Assembly (NCBI GenBank): GCA_964462515.1
Contig: CAYWXK010000018.1
Location: 1-64,000, forward strand
Length of the DNA: 64,000 nt
From: CAYWXK01 sp964462515
GTDB lineage: Bacteria; Planctomycetota; Phycisphaerae; Sedimentisphaerales; Anaerobacaceae
Direction of reading: 5' to 3'
Positions 24,391 through 32,117 of this stretch are shown here, one piece after another. The translations under genes and the position numbers were made by a program. Positions within the stretch are counted from its first letter, which is position 1, and the number at the start of each line of letters is the position of its first letter. The notes under the pieces are model-generated. The model was not told the origin of the DNA and searched no databases. It worked only from the letters and a program-made list of their open reading frames with translations.

Positions 24391-26325
24391 CTATTGATTC
24401 CTTTCCTGTTGTTCCGACCTGGGACCTCTTCCCTGTCCGCTGCCCCCCTCGCCCCGCGAACGCTGCTGCCGTATCTTTTCACGCTCCTCCGGCGTCAGGC
24501 TTTGGAGTCGCTCTTTCATTTTTTCCATTTCCTTCTGCCGTTCTTCAGGTGTCATACTCTCAAATCGCCGTTTCATTTGTTCCATCTGTTCCTGTGAGGG
24601 CATCCCAGTGCCTTCTCCGGCGGTCCGTTGGCGTCCGGCTTCATCACTGCCAGCTCCCATCACCCGCTCTCGTCCTCCCTGTGGCGAACCTGCAGTGACA
24701 TCTATAGGCATACCGGTCTTGGTTCCATTGATGGCCTTGAGCTTCTCATTTATCTTCTCCATCGTGGTATCGTTGGCATCTGACGACCCAGCCCCCGGCA
24801 TCTGTGAGAGGGCCTCTACAGTCGAGGCCTTGAGCGGAGGCGTCAATGAGACGACCTCGCCCTCATTAAGCCCGCTGGTGATTTTGACCATCCTGTTATT
24901 GTCCAGGCCTATCTCGACAGTTCGCTCCTCGAGTTTACCATTCTTGACAACATAGACGGTGTGTTTTCCTCCGACCCGCAGGACCGCATGAACAGGGATA
25001 TACACAACGTCTTGATATTGTTCGATGATGATATCGGCCTTACAGCTCATACCACTTCGCAGCGCAGGGTCATTGCCCTCCAGATGTATCTCTGTGGTAT
25101 ATACCTTTAGGTCAGGGTTCATCCACATACTCTGAGGATTTGGCAATGGGGATATCCGGCCGACCGTGCCGACGAATTTCTTGCCCGGCAGCGCGTCAAC
25201 CGTTACAATAGCAGGAAGCCCAATCTTAACCTTCTCAAGGCTCGACTCATGCACATCCACCTCCGCCATCGCCGATGCAGTCGTTGGAAGATATATCAGG
25301 TCCTGCCGTTCAAAAACTTCGACACCTTCATCCAACGGCTGTCTGTTTTCACGTCCAAATCCTCCGCCTCGAACACTTGTAGCGTAGATTACCATTCCAT
25401 CCACCGGCGCTTTTCGCTCTGCTTTGGTAAGCTGGTCCCCAATCTTGGTGAGCTTGCCTTTCTGTCGCTCATATTCCTGCTCCGCAGCTTTCAGGGTCGC
25501 CTCTGCCTGAGCTATAGTGGCCCTGGCCTTTGCCTGCGCGCGCTCCAGAGCCATCTGGGCCTGTTTGACATTGCTGTCGAGCAGTGCGAGCTGTCGTTTG
25601 TGGCTGAACTTCTCCAGCAGCTCGAGGCCGTTCTGCGCCACTTCAAGCTTCGCTTTTGAACGTGTCACCGCTAAGTTGTCCGCCTGCAGCTCAGTCTGTG
25701 AGATATACTTTTCCTGAAACAGTCTTTGGGACCATATCAGCGTCTCATCGGCCCGCGTTTTTTCCTCATCAGCCACTCTGATGTCGTTCTGCGCCGTAAC
25801 CAGCTCGTTTCGATACTGTCCATTGGGGTCAGTATATTTTGTCAGATCCAGTTTGGAGAAATCAAAAGTAAGGGTGGCAGTGTCAATGTCACTCTGGGCC
25901 TGATTCTTAACAATGTCAAGGGTCTCTTTGGCGTTGATATACGCTGCCTCTGCGTTCATAACCTTTATCTCCTGGTCGATTTTCAAGTCCTGCAGCGTGC
26001 TCGCATCCAGTTTGACAAGGAGCTCATCCTTTTTCACGCGCGTGCCTTCAGGAATGAGGTAGATGATAGAGGTTCTGCCCTCCATTTCGTTTTTGATTGT
26101 TTCCTGCTGACTGGCTTTTATGGTGCCGGCCTCGGGAACGCTGATGGTCAACGGGCCACGCTTGGCCACAAATGTAGCCATCCCTGTAAGAGGCGCTTCA
26201 CCCCCTCTAACCACCTTGAGCCAGACCACAATTACCCCTATTGCCACGATAACAAAAACCCCTATCACCTTGAAAAACTTGCTTCGGTCAACACCAATTA
26301 TCTTGTTATTGCTGTTAGCTGCCAT
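24391..26325 (-). CDS. MacA/HlyD-type periplasmic adaptor of an efflux pump
   Basis: A 644-residue adaptor. A single N-terminal membrane anchor (VIGVFVIVAIGVIVVWLKVV, about residues 19-38) is followed by a lipoyl half-motif, a long coiled-coil hairpin (about residues 115-290), the second lipoyl half (KAPVDGMVIYAT), a beta-barrel and a membrane-proximal domain (YIPVHAVLRVGGKHTVYVV). The last 100 residues are unusual for MacA: a highly charged tail repeating MTPEERQKEMEKMKERLQSL and ending Gly/Arg/Gln-rich. It links the MacB-like permease to the TolC-like channel. Its ATG overlaps the end of the TolC-like gene by 11 bases. Confidence 0.85.
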   Translation of the reverse strand: MAANSNNKIIGVDRSKFFKVIGVFVIVAIGVIVVWLKVVRGGEAPLTGMATFVAKRGPLTISVPEAGTIKASQQETIKNEMEGRTSIIYLIPEGTRVKKDELLVKLDASTLQDLKIDQEIKVMNAEAAYINAKETLDIVKNQAQSDIDTATLTFDFSKLDLTKYTDPNGQYRNELVTAQNDIRVADEEKTRADETLIWSQRLFQEKYISQTELQADNLAVTRSKAKLEVAQNGLELLEKFSHKRQLALLDSNVKQAQMALERAQAKARATIAQAEATLKAAEQEYERQKGKLTKIGDQLTKAERKAPVDGMVIYATSVRGGGFGRENRQPLDEGVEVFERQDLIYLPTTASAMAEVDVHESSLEKVKIGLPAIVTVDALPGKKFVGTVGRISPLPNPQSMWMNPDLKVYTTEIHLEGNDPALRSGMSCKADIIIEQYQDVVYIPVHAVLRVGGKHTVYVVKNGKLEERTVEIGLDNNRMVKITSGLNEGEVVSLTPPLKASTVEALSQMPGAGSSDANDTTMEKINEKLKAINGTKTGMPIDVTAGSPQGGRERVMGAGSDEAGRQRTAGEGTGMPSQEQMEQMKRRFESMTPEERQKEMEKMKERLQSLTPEEREKIRQQRSRGEGGSGQGRGPRSEQQERNQ

Positions 26326-28159
26326 AATTGATTTCCTCTGGCGAAAGTTCCTGCCATAAACCCTTTTCGTTCACTTTCAGAAGTCCCATATCCCGCTGCA
26401 GTTCCAGCTCTGCTATTCGGTAATTCACAACCGCTGCGGTCAGTTGGTTCTGCGCCGAGAGCAGCGCATCCTGGGCCTCCAGCAAATTACGTATCTCTAC
26501 TCTTCCTGCCTCAAGAAAAAGGGTGCTGCTTCGCACTCTTTTTTCTGCGACTACAACCGACTGGGCCTGAATCTTCAGACTCTCCCGCGACTCCAGCAGC
26601 GTCCGCAATTCATTACGAATGGCCAGCTTGATTTGGTCATCAAGCGTCTGGACACTCCTCGCGGCCCGCTCCAGGTCCATAAGACTTTTCCGATAGGCGT
26701 TCCGCTCGGCTGTCCTCTCGATAGGTAAATCCAGCGACAATAGTGCCGCATATTGCCCCCCATTAATGTGCAGATTACCGTCGTCGTCATTATCTGAGAA
26801 GTTCGCTGACCCTCCGAGGTTCAGTCCCGCTCCCAGAGCATCGGCCTTTACCACGACCTGTCTCTGCGCATCATAGACCGCACCGACGGTTGCCTGCAAA
26901 TCCAGCCGGTTTTCCAGAGCTAACTTTACCGCCACCGGCTCGTTCATTTCAAACGGCCCAGCGTCTTCATAGCTCGGAGGCACCAACTCTACTGGAGTGT
27001 CTGCGGGAGGGGCCGTCCCGGACGCCTCACCCCGCGGTGTAAACCTTATCTGCTCAAGTATCTTTGTTGCACGGCCTCGCAACTGCTCCAGGTCGTTCGG
27101 GTCAAGCCCAATTCGGGCATCGGTCGGCAGACCTATGGTATTCTTGAATGAGTCCAGCCGGCTCTTTAATTGCTCTTGAGCGGATATCCAGCTATTACGG
27201 GCACTCAGTTCTCGCTGCACCGCTTGGTCCACCTCGATTTCACGTATTCGACCGGCGTCTCCTCGTCTCCGTGACCACCGGGCCGATGCAACTGCACTGC
27301 GGTAGTTCTTCTCCGCATTTACCACAGTATCCATCTGACGTAGAACCGAGAAGTATTCCCGCGCAATACCGACGGAAAATGTTTGCTTATAGCGCTCGAA
27401 ATTCCAAATCTGGTAAAGGACGTTTCGTTCCGCCTGCGTCAAAGGCTCTGTCACAATATGCCGCCCCGAACCTCTCAACAATGGCACCGATACCGATGCG
27501 TCGGCAGCAAGACCCAGGCGCGATGAACCACCTTGAGTCAGCAAATTCGCCAGGTCTATCGCCATCGCCGTGCTCAGGTCAACTCCGTTCTTCAACCTTC
27601 GACTGACTCCCGCACTTGCGCTGTTTTCAACATTGGTAACAGTGTCATCTCCGGTGGTATTAACGTTGAGATTGCTCTCCGCCTGTGCATTGAATATGTT
27701 TCGGAAGTAGTTTCGCTGCAAATCGAGGTCCAACGCGGCTCGAAAAATGTCTTCTTTACGTGACTGGTAATCAGAGCTATTGTGCGCCCCAATCTGAAGG
27801 ACATCTATCAGAGAAAGCTTCAGGGACTTATTCAGCTCGACCGGTATATTTGCATCGGAAGAAGTGGATGACGGCGGATAATCCTTTTCAGGCCAGTGCG
27901 GAATCGGCTGAAGCTTATCCGTGCCTAAGGAAGCATCACTCGAATAGAGCAGGTTCTGTTCATCTAAAAGCCGACGTCGCAGAATATCGCTCGGACGTTC
28001 CAGGCTTAAAGGCTCGGTTCTCCCCAAGGCCTCTTTTTGCTTTTGCGTAACGATGTTTGAGGCCACCTTATCGGCCTTGGCCCTATAATGTTCGGGACTG
28101 CATCCGCCGATAATGCCAAATAACACCGCTGCGCACAGCCCCCAGAATAGCAGCGCCAT
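26315..28159 (-). CDS. TolC-family outer-membrane efflux lipoprotein
   Basis: About 614 residues. From ATG 28159 the protein starts with MALLFWGLCAAVLFGIIGGC, a lipoprotein signal with the lipidated Cys at residue 20. Starts at 28213 or 28258 are also open but give poorer signals. The mature part contains two outer-membrane-efflux repeats of long helices: QNLLYSSDASLG and LSLIDVLQIGAHNSSDYQ early, then LDLQATVGAVYDAQRQVVV and NLLEAQDALLSAQNQLTAAV late, the usual TolC spacing. It forms the outer-membrane duct of the MacAB-type pump encoded downstream and is the first gene of that operon. Confidence 0.85.
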   Translation of the reverse strand: MALLFWGLCAAVLFGIIGGCSPEHYRAKADKVASNIVTQKQKEALGRTEPLSLERPSDILRRRLLDEQNLLYSSDASLGTDKLQPIPHWPEKDYPPSSTSSDANIPVELNKSLKLSLIDVLQIGAHNSSDYQSRKEDIFRAALDLDLQRNYFRNIFNAQAESNLNVNTTGDDTVTNVENSASAGVSRRLKNGVDLSTAMAIDLANLLTQGGSSRLGLAADASVSVPLLRGSGRHIVTEPLTQAERNVLYQIWNFERYKQTFSVGIAREYFSVLRQMDTVVNAEKNYRSAVASARWSRRRGDAGRIREIEVDQAVQRELSARNSWISAQEQLKSRLDSFKNTIGLPTDARIGLDPNDLEQLRGRATKILEQIRFTPRGEASGTAPPADTPVELVPPSYEDAGPFEMNEPVAVKLALENRLDLQATVGAVYDAQRQVVVKADALGAGLNLGGSANFSDNDDDGNLHINGGQYAALLSLDLPIERTAERNAYRKSLMDLERAARSVQTLDDQIKLAIRNELRTLLESRESLKIQAQSVVVAEKRVRSSTLFLEAGRVEIRNLLEAQDALLSAQNQLTAAVVNYRIAELELQRDMGLLKVNEKGLWQELSPEEINYGS

Positions 28160-28541
28160 CGTTCCAGTCTTGCAAAATATAAAATTTTTTGCCGTCACAG
28201 CTACCTTTAACATATTGCAAATTGCCACGGGCTTTGCCTTAAATAACCCTCCGCCCAAATTCTATACCATTATATAACAAAAGCTTATCAATTGAAAGCC
28301 CAAATCATCCTACCCCTACCCACTAAACGCTATACGCCTACTTTTGCCTTGTGCACTTACAATACACTTTCACCACTGAAAAATAGACGCTTTCGCCCCC
28401 AAAATTATTGCCTAAAACCTGCAAAATACCTATTGCAAAGCCGTTTCCCTGTTGACCGACCATATTACGAACTATGAACTCTTCGGGAAATTTTATTGCA
28501 AAATAGCCTCGTAAAGTGTAAACTTAAAATGATTTCGCTAT
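28160..28541. other. Intergenic region between divergent efflux operon and tRNA-Cys
   Basis: About 380 bases without a convincing gene. The part next to the TolC-like gene could encode alternative N-terminal residues of that protein. The part next to the tRNA holds a promoter candidate. I see no other repeat, riboswitch or ORF with a gene-like start. Confidence 0.5.
28496..28524 (+). promoter_or_regulatory. Candidate sigma-70-type promoter of tRNA-Cys
   Basis: TTGCAA (28496-28501), a 17-base spacer and TAAACT (28519-28524) are placed so that transcription would begin about ten bases before the tRNA. The match is moderate. Confidence 0.4.
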
Positions 28542-28615
28542 GGCGGCGTAGCCAAGTGGACAAAGGCGACGGTTTGCAAAACCGTTATTCGTGGGTTCGA
28601 CTCCCACCGCCGCCT
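28542..28615 (+). tRNA. tRNA-Cys (GCA anticodon)
   Basis: A complete 74-base cloverleaf. The acceptor arm GGCGGCG (28542-28548) pairs with CGCCGCC (28608-28614). The anticodon stem ACGGT/ACCGT encloses TTGCAAA with anticodon GCA. The T arm is GTGGG-TTCGACT-CCCAC. The discriminator base is T, the identity element of Cys tRNA. No CCA is encoded, so it must be added after transcription. Confidence 0.95.
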
Positions 28616-28700
28616 CTTCCATCCAATGCTATAAAAATAATTCGCTTGACTTCTCAAAAGCCCACCGATATTATTATCGCACCAGCGTTGATATTTCGTC

Positions 28701-28754
28701 TGACGAGGTATGATATACGAAATACGATATACGAACGACGAGATACGAGCGAGG
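28701..28754. repeat. Degenerate word repeat upstream of the FHA gene
   Basis: A run of variants of ATACGA/ATACGAG. It contains the 20-mer ACGAAATACGATATACGAAC (28717-28736), which recurs exactly at 30945-30964, also just before a start codon. Confidence 0.6.
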
Positions 28755-28761
28755 AACTATT

Positions 28762-29130
28762 ATGGCTTCTTTAATCATTACATCCGGCACGCAAACGGGC
28801 GATTATTATCCTCTTGGCCAGCGAACAAGCGTCATCGGCAGAGCCGAGGCGCTCCCTATTCAGATTTTAGACGACCTGATTTCGCGCAGGCATATGCAAA
28901 TCCGCTACGACAAGGACAAAAAGCAGTATTTCGCCCTCGATATGAGAAGTAAGCACGGCGTCTTTATAAACGCCAAAAGAATCATCGTAGAGACTACCTT
29001 GGTCGATGGCGATGAAATCCTTATCGGCCAGACGACTCTAATGTTCACCGAAAAAGACTTCAATGACCGTGAAAGCGCGCTGTCACATTTCAAAAAAGTC
29101 GGCGAACGCTCCCGCCCAACTCGACTTTAG
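28762..29130 (+). CDS. FHA-domain protein
   Basis: A 122-residue protein that is essentially one forkhead-associated domain. The conserved elements are SVIGRAEALPIQI (Gly-Arg of the first loop), LISRRHMQIRYD (Ser-Arg-Arg-His of the phosphopeptide loop) and SKHGVFINAKRI (the Asn region), followed by LVDGDEILIGQTTLMF. It should bind phosphothreonine peptides and therefore works with a Ser/Thr kinase encoded elsewhere. The start has GAGGA nearby. The upstream region is a tract of degenerate short words also found before the gene at 30980. No partner gene is adjacent. Confidence 0.85.
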   Translation: MASLIITSGTQTGDYYPLGQRTSVIGRAEALPIQILDDLISRRHMQIRYDKDKKQYFALDMRSKHGVFINAKRIIVETTLVDGDEILIGQTTLMFTEKDFNDRESALSHFKKVGERSRPTRL

Positions 29131-29311
29131 TCCGCAACGGCAGATACAAAGGAAGACTTGTTTGTCGAGTTCGATGGGATATACGGGATTTATACTCTTG
29201 GCCACCGGAGTTTTTCTTTATGCGCCCTCTTGTGAATGAATACTGGCACATAATTTACTTTGACAAAACGCTTGATGAGACATTTTCAATTTCTTAGGAA
29301 TATGATAATCT

Positions 29312-30364
29312 ATGAAGTGCAACAAGTTATTTATGTTCATGATAAGACTTATCGTAGGGGTAGTTGTGGTTCTCGTCATTTGGAGACCACTACGAAATAT
29401 TGCTTTTACGTTTGCACAGGGTCAGGACTGGGCTTTTGATTTAGGCGATAGTTACGAACTGGCTGGGCCGGGACTCCATATAATTTACTGGCCGTCAGAA
29501 GAAAGAGAGAACGTTGGGCCTGAGAAGGTAATTCCTGGGCCAGTGGTCGAATTTGCTCTGAGCGGTCCATGGATAATTGGTAGGACGGGAGATGAATGGT
29601 TCGCCGTCAATAAGAGAACGCATCAGGTGCACTATCCTCGCACAAAAGAACAGTTGCAGACCATTACAGGTCTTGACATTTCGTCTATCAAGATGGAGAC
29701 AGACCCTATGCCATACCTGATCGTGCGACCACAGGCATTAGCTGCCAAGGCCTCCGCAAACCGTTTCTGCTGGGTCTTACTTTTTGTCGTGCCTGCTTTC
29801 TTGGGTTTTGCCCCCTATGTCCCGAGAGCATTAGGAGCAAAAGGAATAACCAGGATAGGTTACCTTTGTGCTTGGATAGCGGTATCTGGTCTTGCCTGGA
29901 TTGTTTGTCAAGGAGTAACGCAAGTCTATAATCTTGATTCTAACTACTTTTTGGAGGGATGGCCTGGTTGGATTGTAAAGCTGGACCGACTAAATAAGAC
30001 TAGAACTTATGTTCTTGATTTTGAAAGTGCAGTTGGCAAATTCGCGGTTTTAGACAACTTTATTATCGGCAAAACCTATATGGGAAGATGGTTCGCAATA
30101 AACAGAAAAACCCACAAGGTGTGGTATCCATACGAATCAAAAAAGGAGTTAGAATCAACTGCTGGTGTTACATTTTCCGACTCTCAACTAATAACCTCTT
30201 TTCCTTGGTCACGACTGGTTGTTCACTTGCGTACTACAATTGCACTTCCATTAATCTGGTTGTTTTTCGCTACCGCTTTGATTGGTTTTCGTCGAACTGG
30301 AAGAGGCATCAAGTTAGCGTGCAAATGGGCCCAAAAATTAGTGAAAAAACCAGCAGTGAGCTGA
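29312..30364 (+). CDS. Membrane protein with an internally duplicated extracytoplasmic domain
   Basis: A 350-residue protein I do not recognise. Hydrophobic segments lie at about residues 8-26, 150-170, 180-200 and 310-328. Between them a domain appears twice. Copy 1 (about residues 88-140) has PWIIGRTGDEWFAVNKRTHQ then VHYPRTKEQLQTITGLD. Copy 2 (about 248-300) has FIIGKTYMGRWFAINRKTHK then VWYPYESKKELESTAGVTF. The arrangement is membrane-domain-membrane-membrane-domain-membrane, so the gene probably arose by tandem duplication of a two-helix unit. AGGAA lies 11 bases before the ATG. The function is unknown and the neighbours give no clue. Confidence 0.65.
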   Translation: MKCNKLFMFMIRLIVGVVVVLVIWRPLRNIAFTFAQGQDWAFDLGDSYELAGPGLHIIYWPSEERENVGPEKVIPGPVVEFALSGPWIIGRTGDEWFAVNKRTHQVHYPRTKEQLQTITGLDISSIKMETDPMPYLIVRPQALAAKASANRFCWVLLFVVPAFLGFAPYVPRALGAKGITRIGYLCAWIAVSGLAWIVCQGVTQVYNLDSNYFLEGWPGWIVKLDRLNKTRTYVLDFESAVGKFAVLDNFIIGKTYMGRWFAINRKTHKVWYPYESKKELESTAGVTFSDSQLITSFPWSRLVVHLRTTIALPLIWLFFATALIGFRRTGRGIKLACKWAQKLVKKPAVS

Positions 30365-30366
30365 AA

Positions 30367-30519
30367 AACAGAAATGAGCTGACTGGTATGACGGAATTTA
30401 TCTACGATGCCCTCGGCAGAAGAATCAGAGAGATAGACTCTGTGGCAAACAAAATAAACGCTTATTACTACAATGATAACTGGTCCGTCAGAGCCGGATG
30501 TGAATATGAAAAGAAATAG
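30367..30519 (+). pseudogene. Fragment of an RHS/YD-repeat protein
   Basis: About 50 codons read TGMTEFIYDALGRRIREID and then NKINAYYYNDNW, the YD-repeat consensus of RHS proteins, and stop at TAG 30517-30519. There is no start of its own; the frame is open from the 3' part of the preceding gene. RHS proteins are usually over 1000 residues, so this is a stranded scrap. It overlaps the beginning of a lipoprotein gene. Confidence 0.65.
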
Positions 30520-30867
30520 GTTAGCCTTCAAATTTACTTTAGTGAGTCTTATTCTGTTGTTGACGATTGGCTGCCGTCAGCAAGCGGCGAAAGTCCCAAA
30601 CATAAAACAAACGGCTGAATCACCTGCTCAAGTAGTGCAAGCCATCAAACCTCAAGAAACCACCACAGAGAAACCACCACAGAGAAAACACCACAGATTA
30701 ATAACCTGTTGCCGAGAATTTCTTTTGAAAAAACGGTTTGCGATTTAGGCGACGTTGGCCAGGACACGAAAAACACCTGCGAGTTCAAATTCACAAATAC
30801 CGGCCAGGGCCTATTAAAGATAGGAAATATCAAACGCACCTGTGGCTGCACAGTAACGTTAAAATAA
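30506..30867 (+). pseudogene. DUF1573-type lipoprotein, frameshifted and truncated
   Basis: ATG 30506 opens a lipoprotein signal (LVSLILLLTIGC, Cys near residue 20). At about 30655-30695 the gene runs through a CCACAGAGAAA repeat expansion and the frame is lost. The frame shifted by one base continues as SFEKTVCDLGDVGQDTKNTC, EFKFTNTGQG and IKRTCGCTVTLK, the typical start of a DUF1573 domain with its TCGCT motif, and ends at TAA 30865-30867. Normal members continue well beyond CGC. The gene is therefore damaged twice, once by the repeat and once by the early end. Confidence 0.7.
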
Positions 30868-30979
30868 GATAGTTGTTCAATGTAATTTCACAAAGAGCCG
30901 ATAAAATCGGGTAGCACCGGAATTTATGAGCAAAGTCGGAACAAACGAAATACGATATACGAACCACGAGGTATGAATT

Positions 30980-32017
30980 ATGAACCAAATGACATTATTA
31001 AAAAGCGTTATCATATTGATTGTTTTTACATCCGCGCTTGCAACACAAGCCAGCCAACCTAAATCAACCACGCTCGCCATCGAAGGCACCTGCTTTACAA
31101 TCAATGGCAAACCGACCTTTCTTTTCGGCTTAAGCTACTATGGCGCCCTCGGAGCATCAAAGCAGTTTATTACCGCAGACCTCGATGACATGCAAAAGCT
31201 CGGCATAAACTGGATTCGTGTCTGGGCCACCTGGGCAGCCTTCGACAACGATGTCGCCGCCGTCGATGGCAAAGGCAATCCAAGAGAACCATACCTGTCG
31301 AACCTCAAATGGCTTGTCTCCGAATGTGATAAGCGAGGCATCATAGTCGATGTTACCCTCAGCCGAGGCAATGGCATTGTTGGTGAACCCCGTCTCCAAA
31401 CAACCGACACACACCGCCAGGCGGTCGAGACAATCGTCTCGGCGTTAAAACCTTACCACAACTGGTATCTCGACCTCGCCAACGAGCGAAACATAAAAGA
31501 CAAACGTTTTGTCGGTTTCGATGAATTGCAAAAGTCGCGCGATGCCGCAAAACGCATCGACCCCGCCCGGCTCATCACCGCCTCGCACGCAGGCGACATC
31601 TCCCGTGAAGAACTAAAAGATTATCTCGAAAAGGTCCGCGTGGACTTCATAAGTCCGCATCGACCAAGAGACCCCGACTCCCCACACCAAACTGAAGAAA
31701 AATCAAAACAGTATCTATCTCGGATAAAAGAGCTTGGTAAATCTATCCCCCTGCACTATCAGGAGCCATTCCGAAGAGGCTTCACCAAAGACTGGGACCC
31801 AAACTCCACCGATTTTGTCGATGATGCCCGCGCCGCCTTAAGTGGCGGCGCAGCAGGCTGGTGCCTCCACAATGGCGATAGCCGTCACACTTCTGATGGC
31901 AAACCCCGCCGCTCATTTGATATGCGCGACAGCCGACTCTTTGACCAGTTCGACAGCGAGGAAAAATCCGCCCTCCAATCCCTTTCTAAAATCTTTACTC
32001 CAAAAACTCATAACTAA
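30980..32017 (+). CDS. Secreted glycoside-hydrolase-like (clan A barrel) protein
   Basis: A 345-residue protein with an N-terminal signal peptide (about residues 1-25, cut after TQA). The rest resembles a small TIM-barrel glycosidase of the GH5-like clan: FTINGKPTFLFGLSYYGALG at the barrel entrance, LGINWIRVWATWAAF, WLVSECDKRGIIVDV, and WYLDLANERN with an Asn-Glu in the place of the acid/base. A Glu in LHYQEPFRRG late in the chain is a candidate nucleophile. It would act outside the cytoplasm on a polysaccharide. The exact family is uncertain. The 20-mer word repeat lies just upstream. It is followed, on the other strand, by another glycan-related gene. Confidence 0.65.
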   Translation: MNQMTLLKSVIILIVFTSALATQASQPKSTTLAIEGTCFTINGKPTFLFGLSYYGALGASKQFITADLDDMQKLGINWIRVWATWAAFDNDVAAVDGKGNPREPYLSNLKWLVSECDKRGIIVDVTLSRGNGIVGEPRLQTTDTHRQAVETIVSALKPYHNWYLDLANERNIKDKRFVGFDELQKSRDAAKRIDPARLITASHAGDISREELKDYLEKVRVDFISPHRPRDPDSPHQTEEKSKQYLSRIKELGKSIPLHYQEPFRRGFTKDWDPNSTDFVDDARAALSGGAAGWCLHNGDSRHTSDGKPRRSFDMRDSRLFDQFDSEEKSALQSLSKIFTPKTHN

Positions 32018-32117
32018 ATGCTCAAAACTGAAAAATTCCCCGCCGATATACCAACTTTGAGCATCAAGCATCGAGCTTCTAACTATGAAACAAGAACAAT
32101 GAACTACAAACCGTGAA

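Noticed and set aside
24394..27770. Several long forward frames across the efflux operon
   Set aside because: They are antisense shadows of the adaptor and TolC-like genes; the reverse-strand frames carry all domain motifs.
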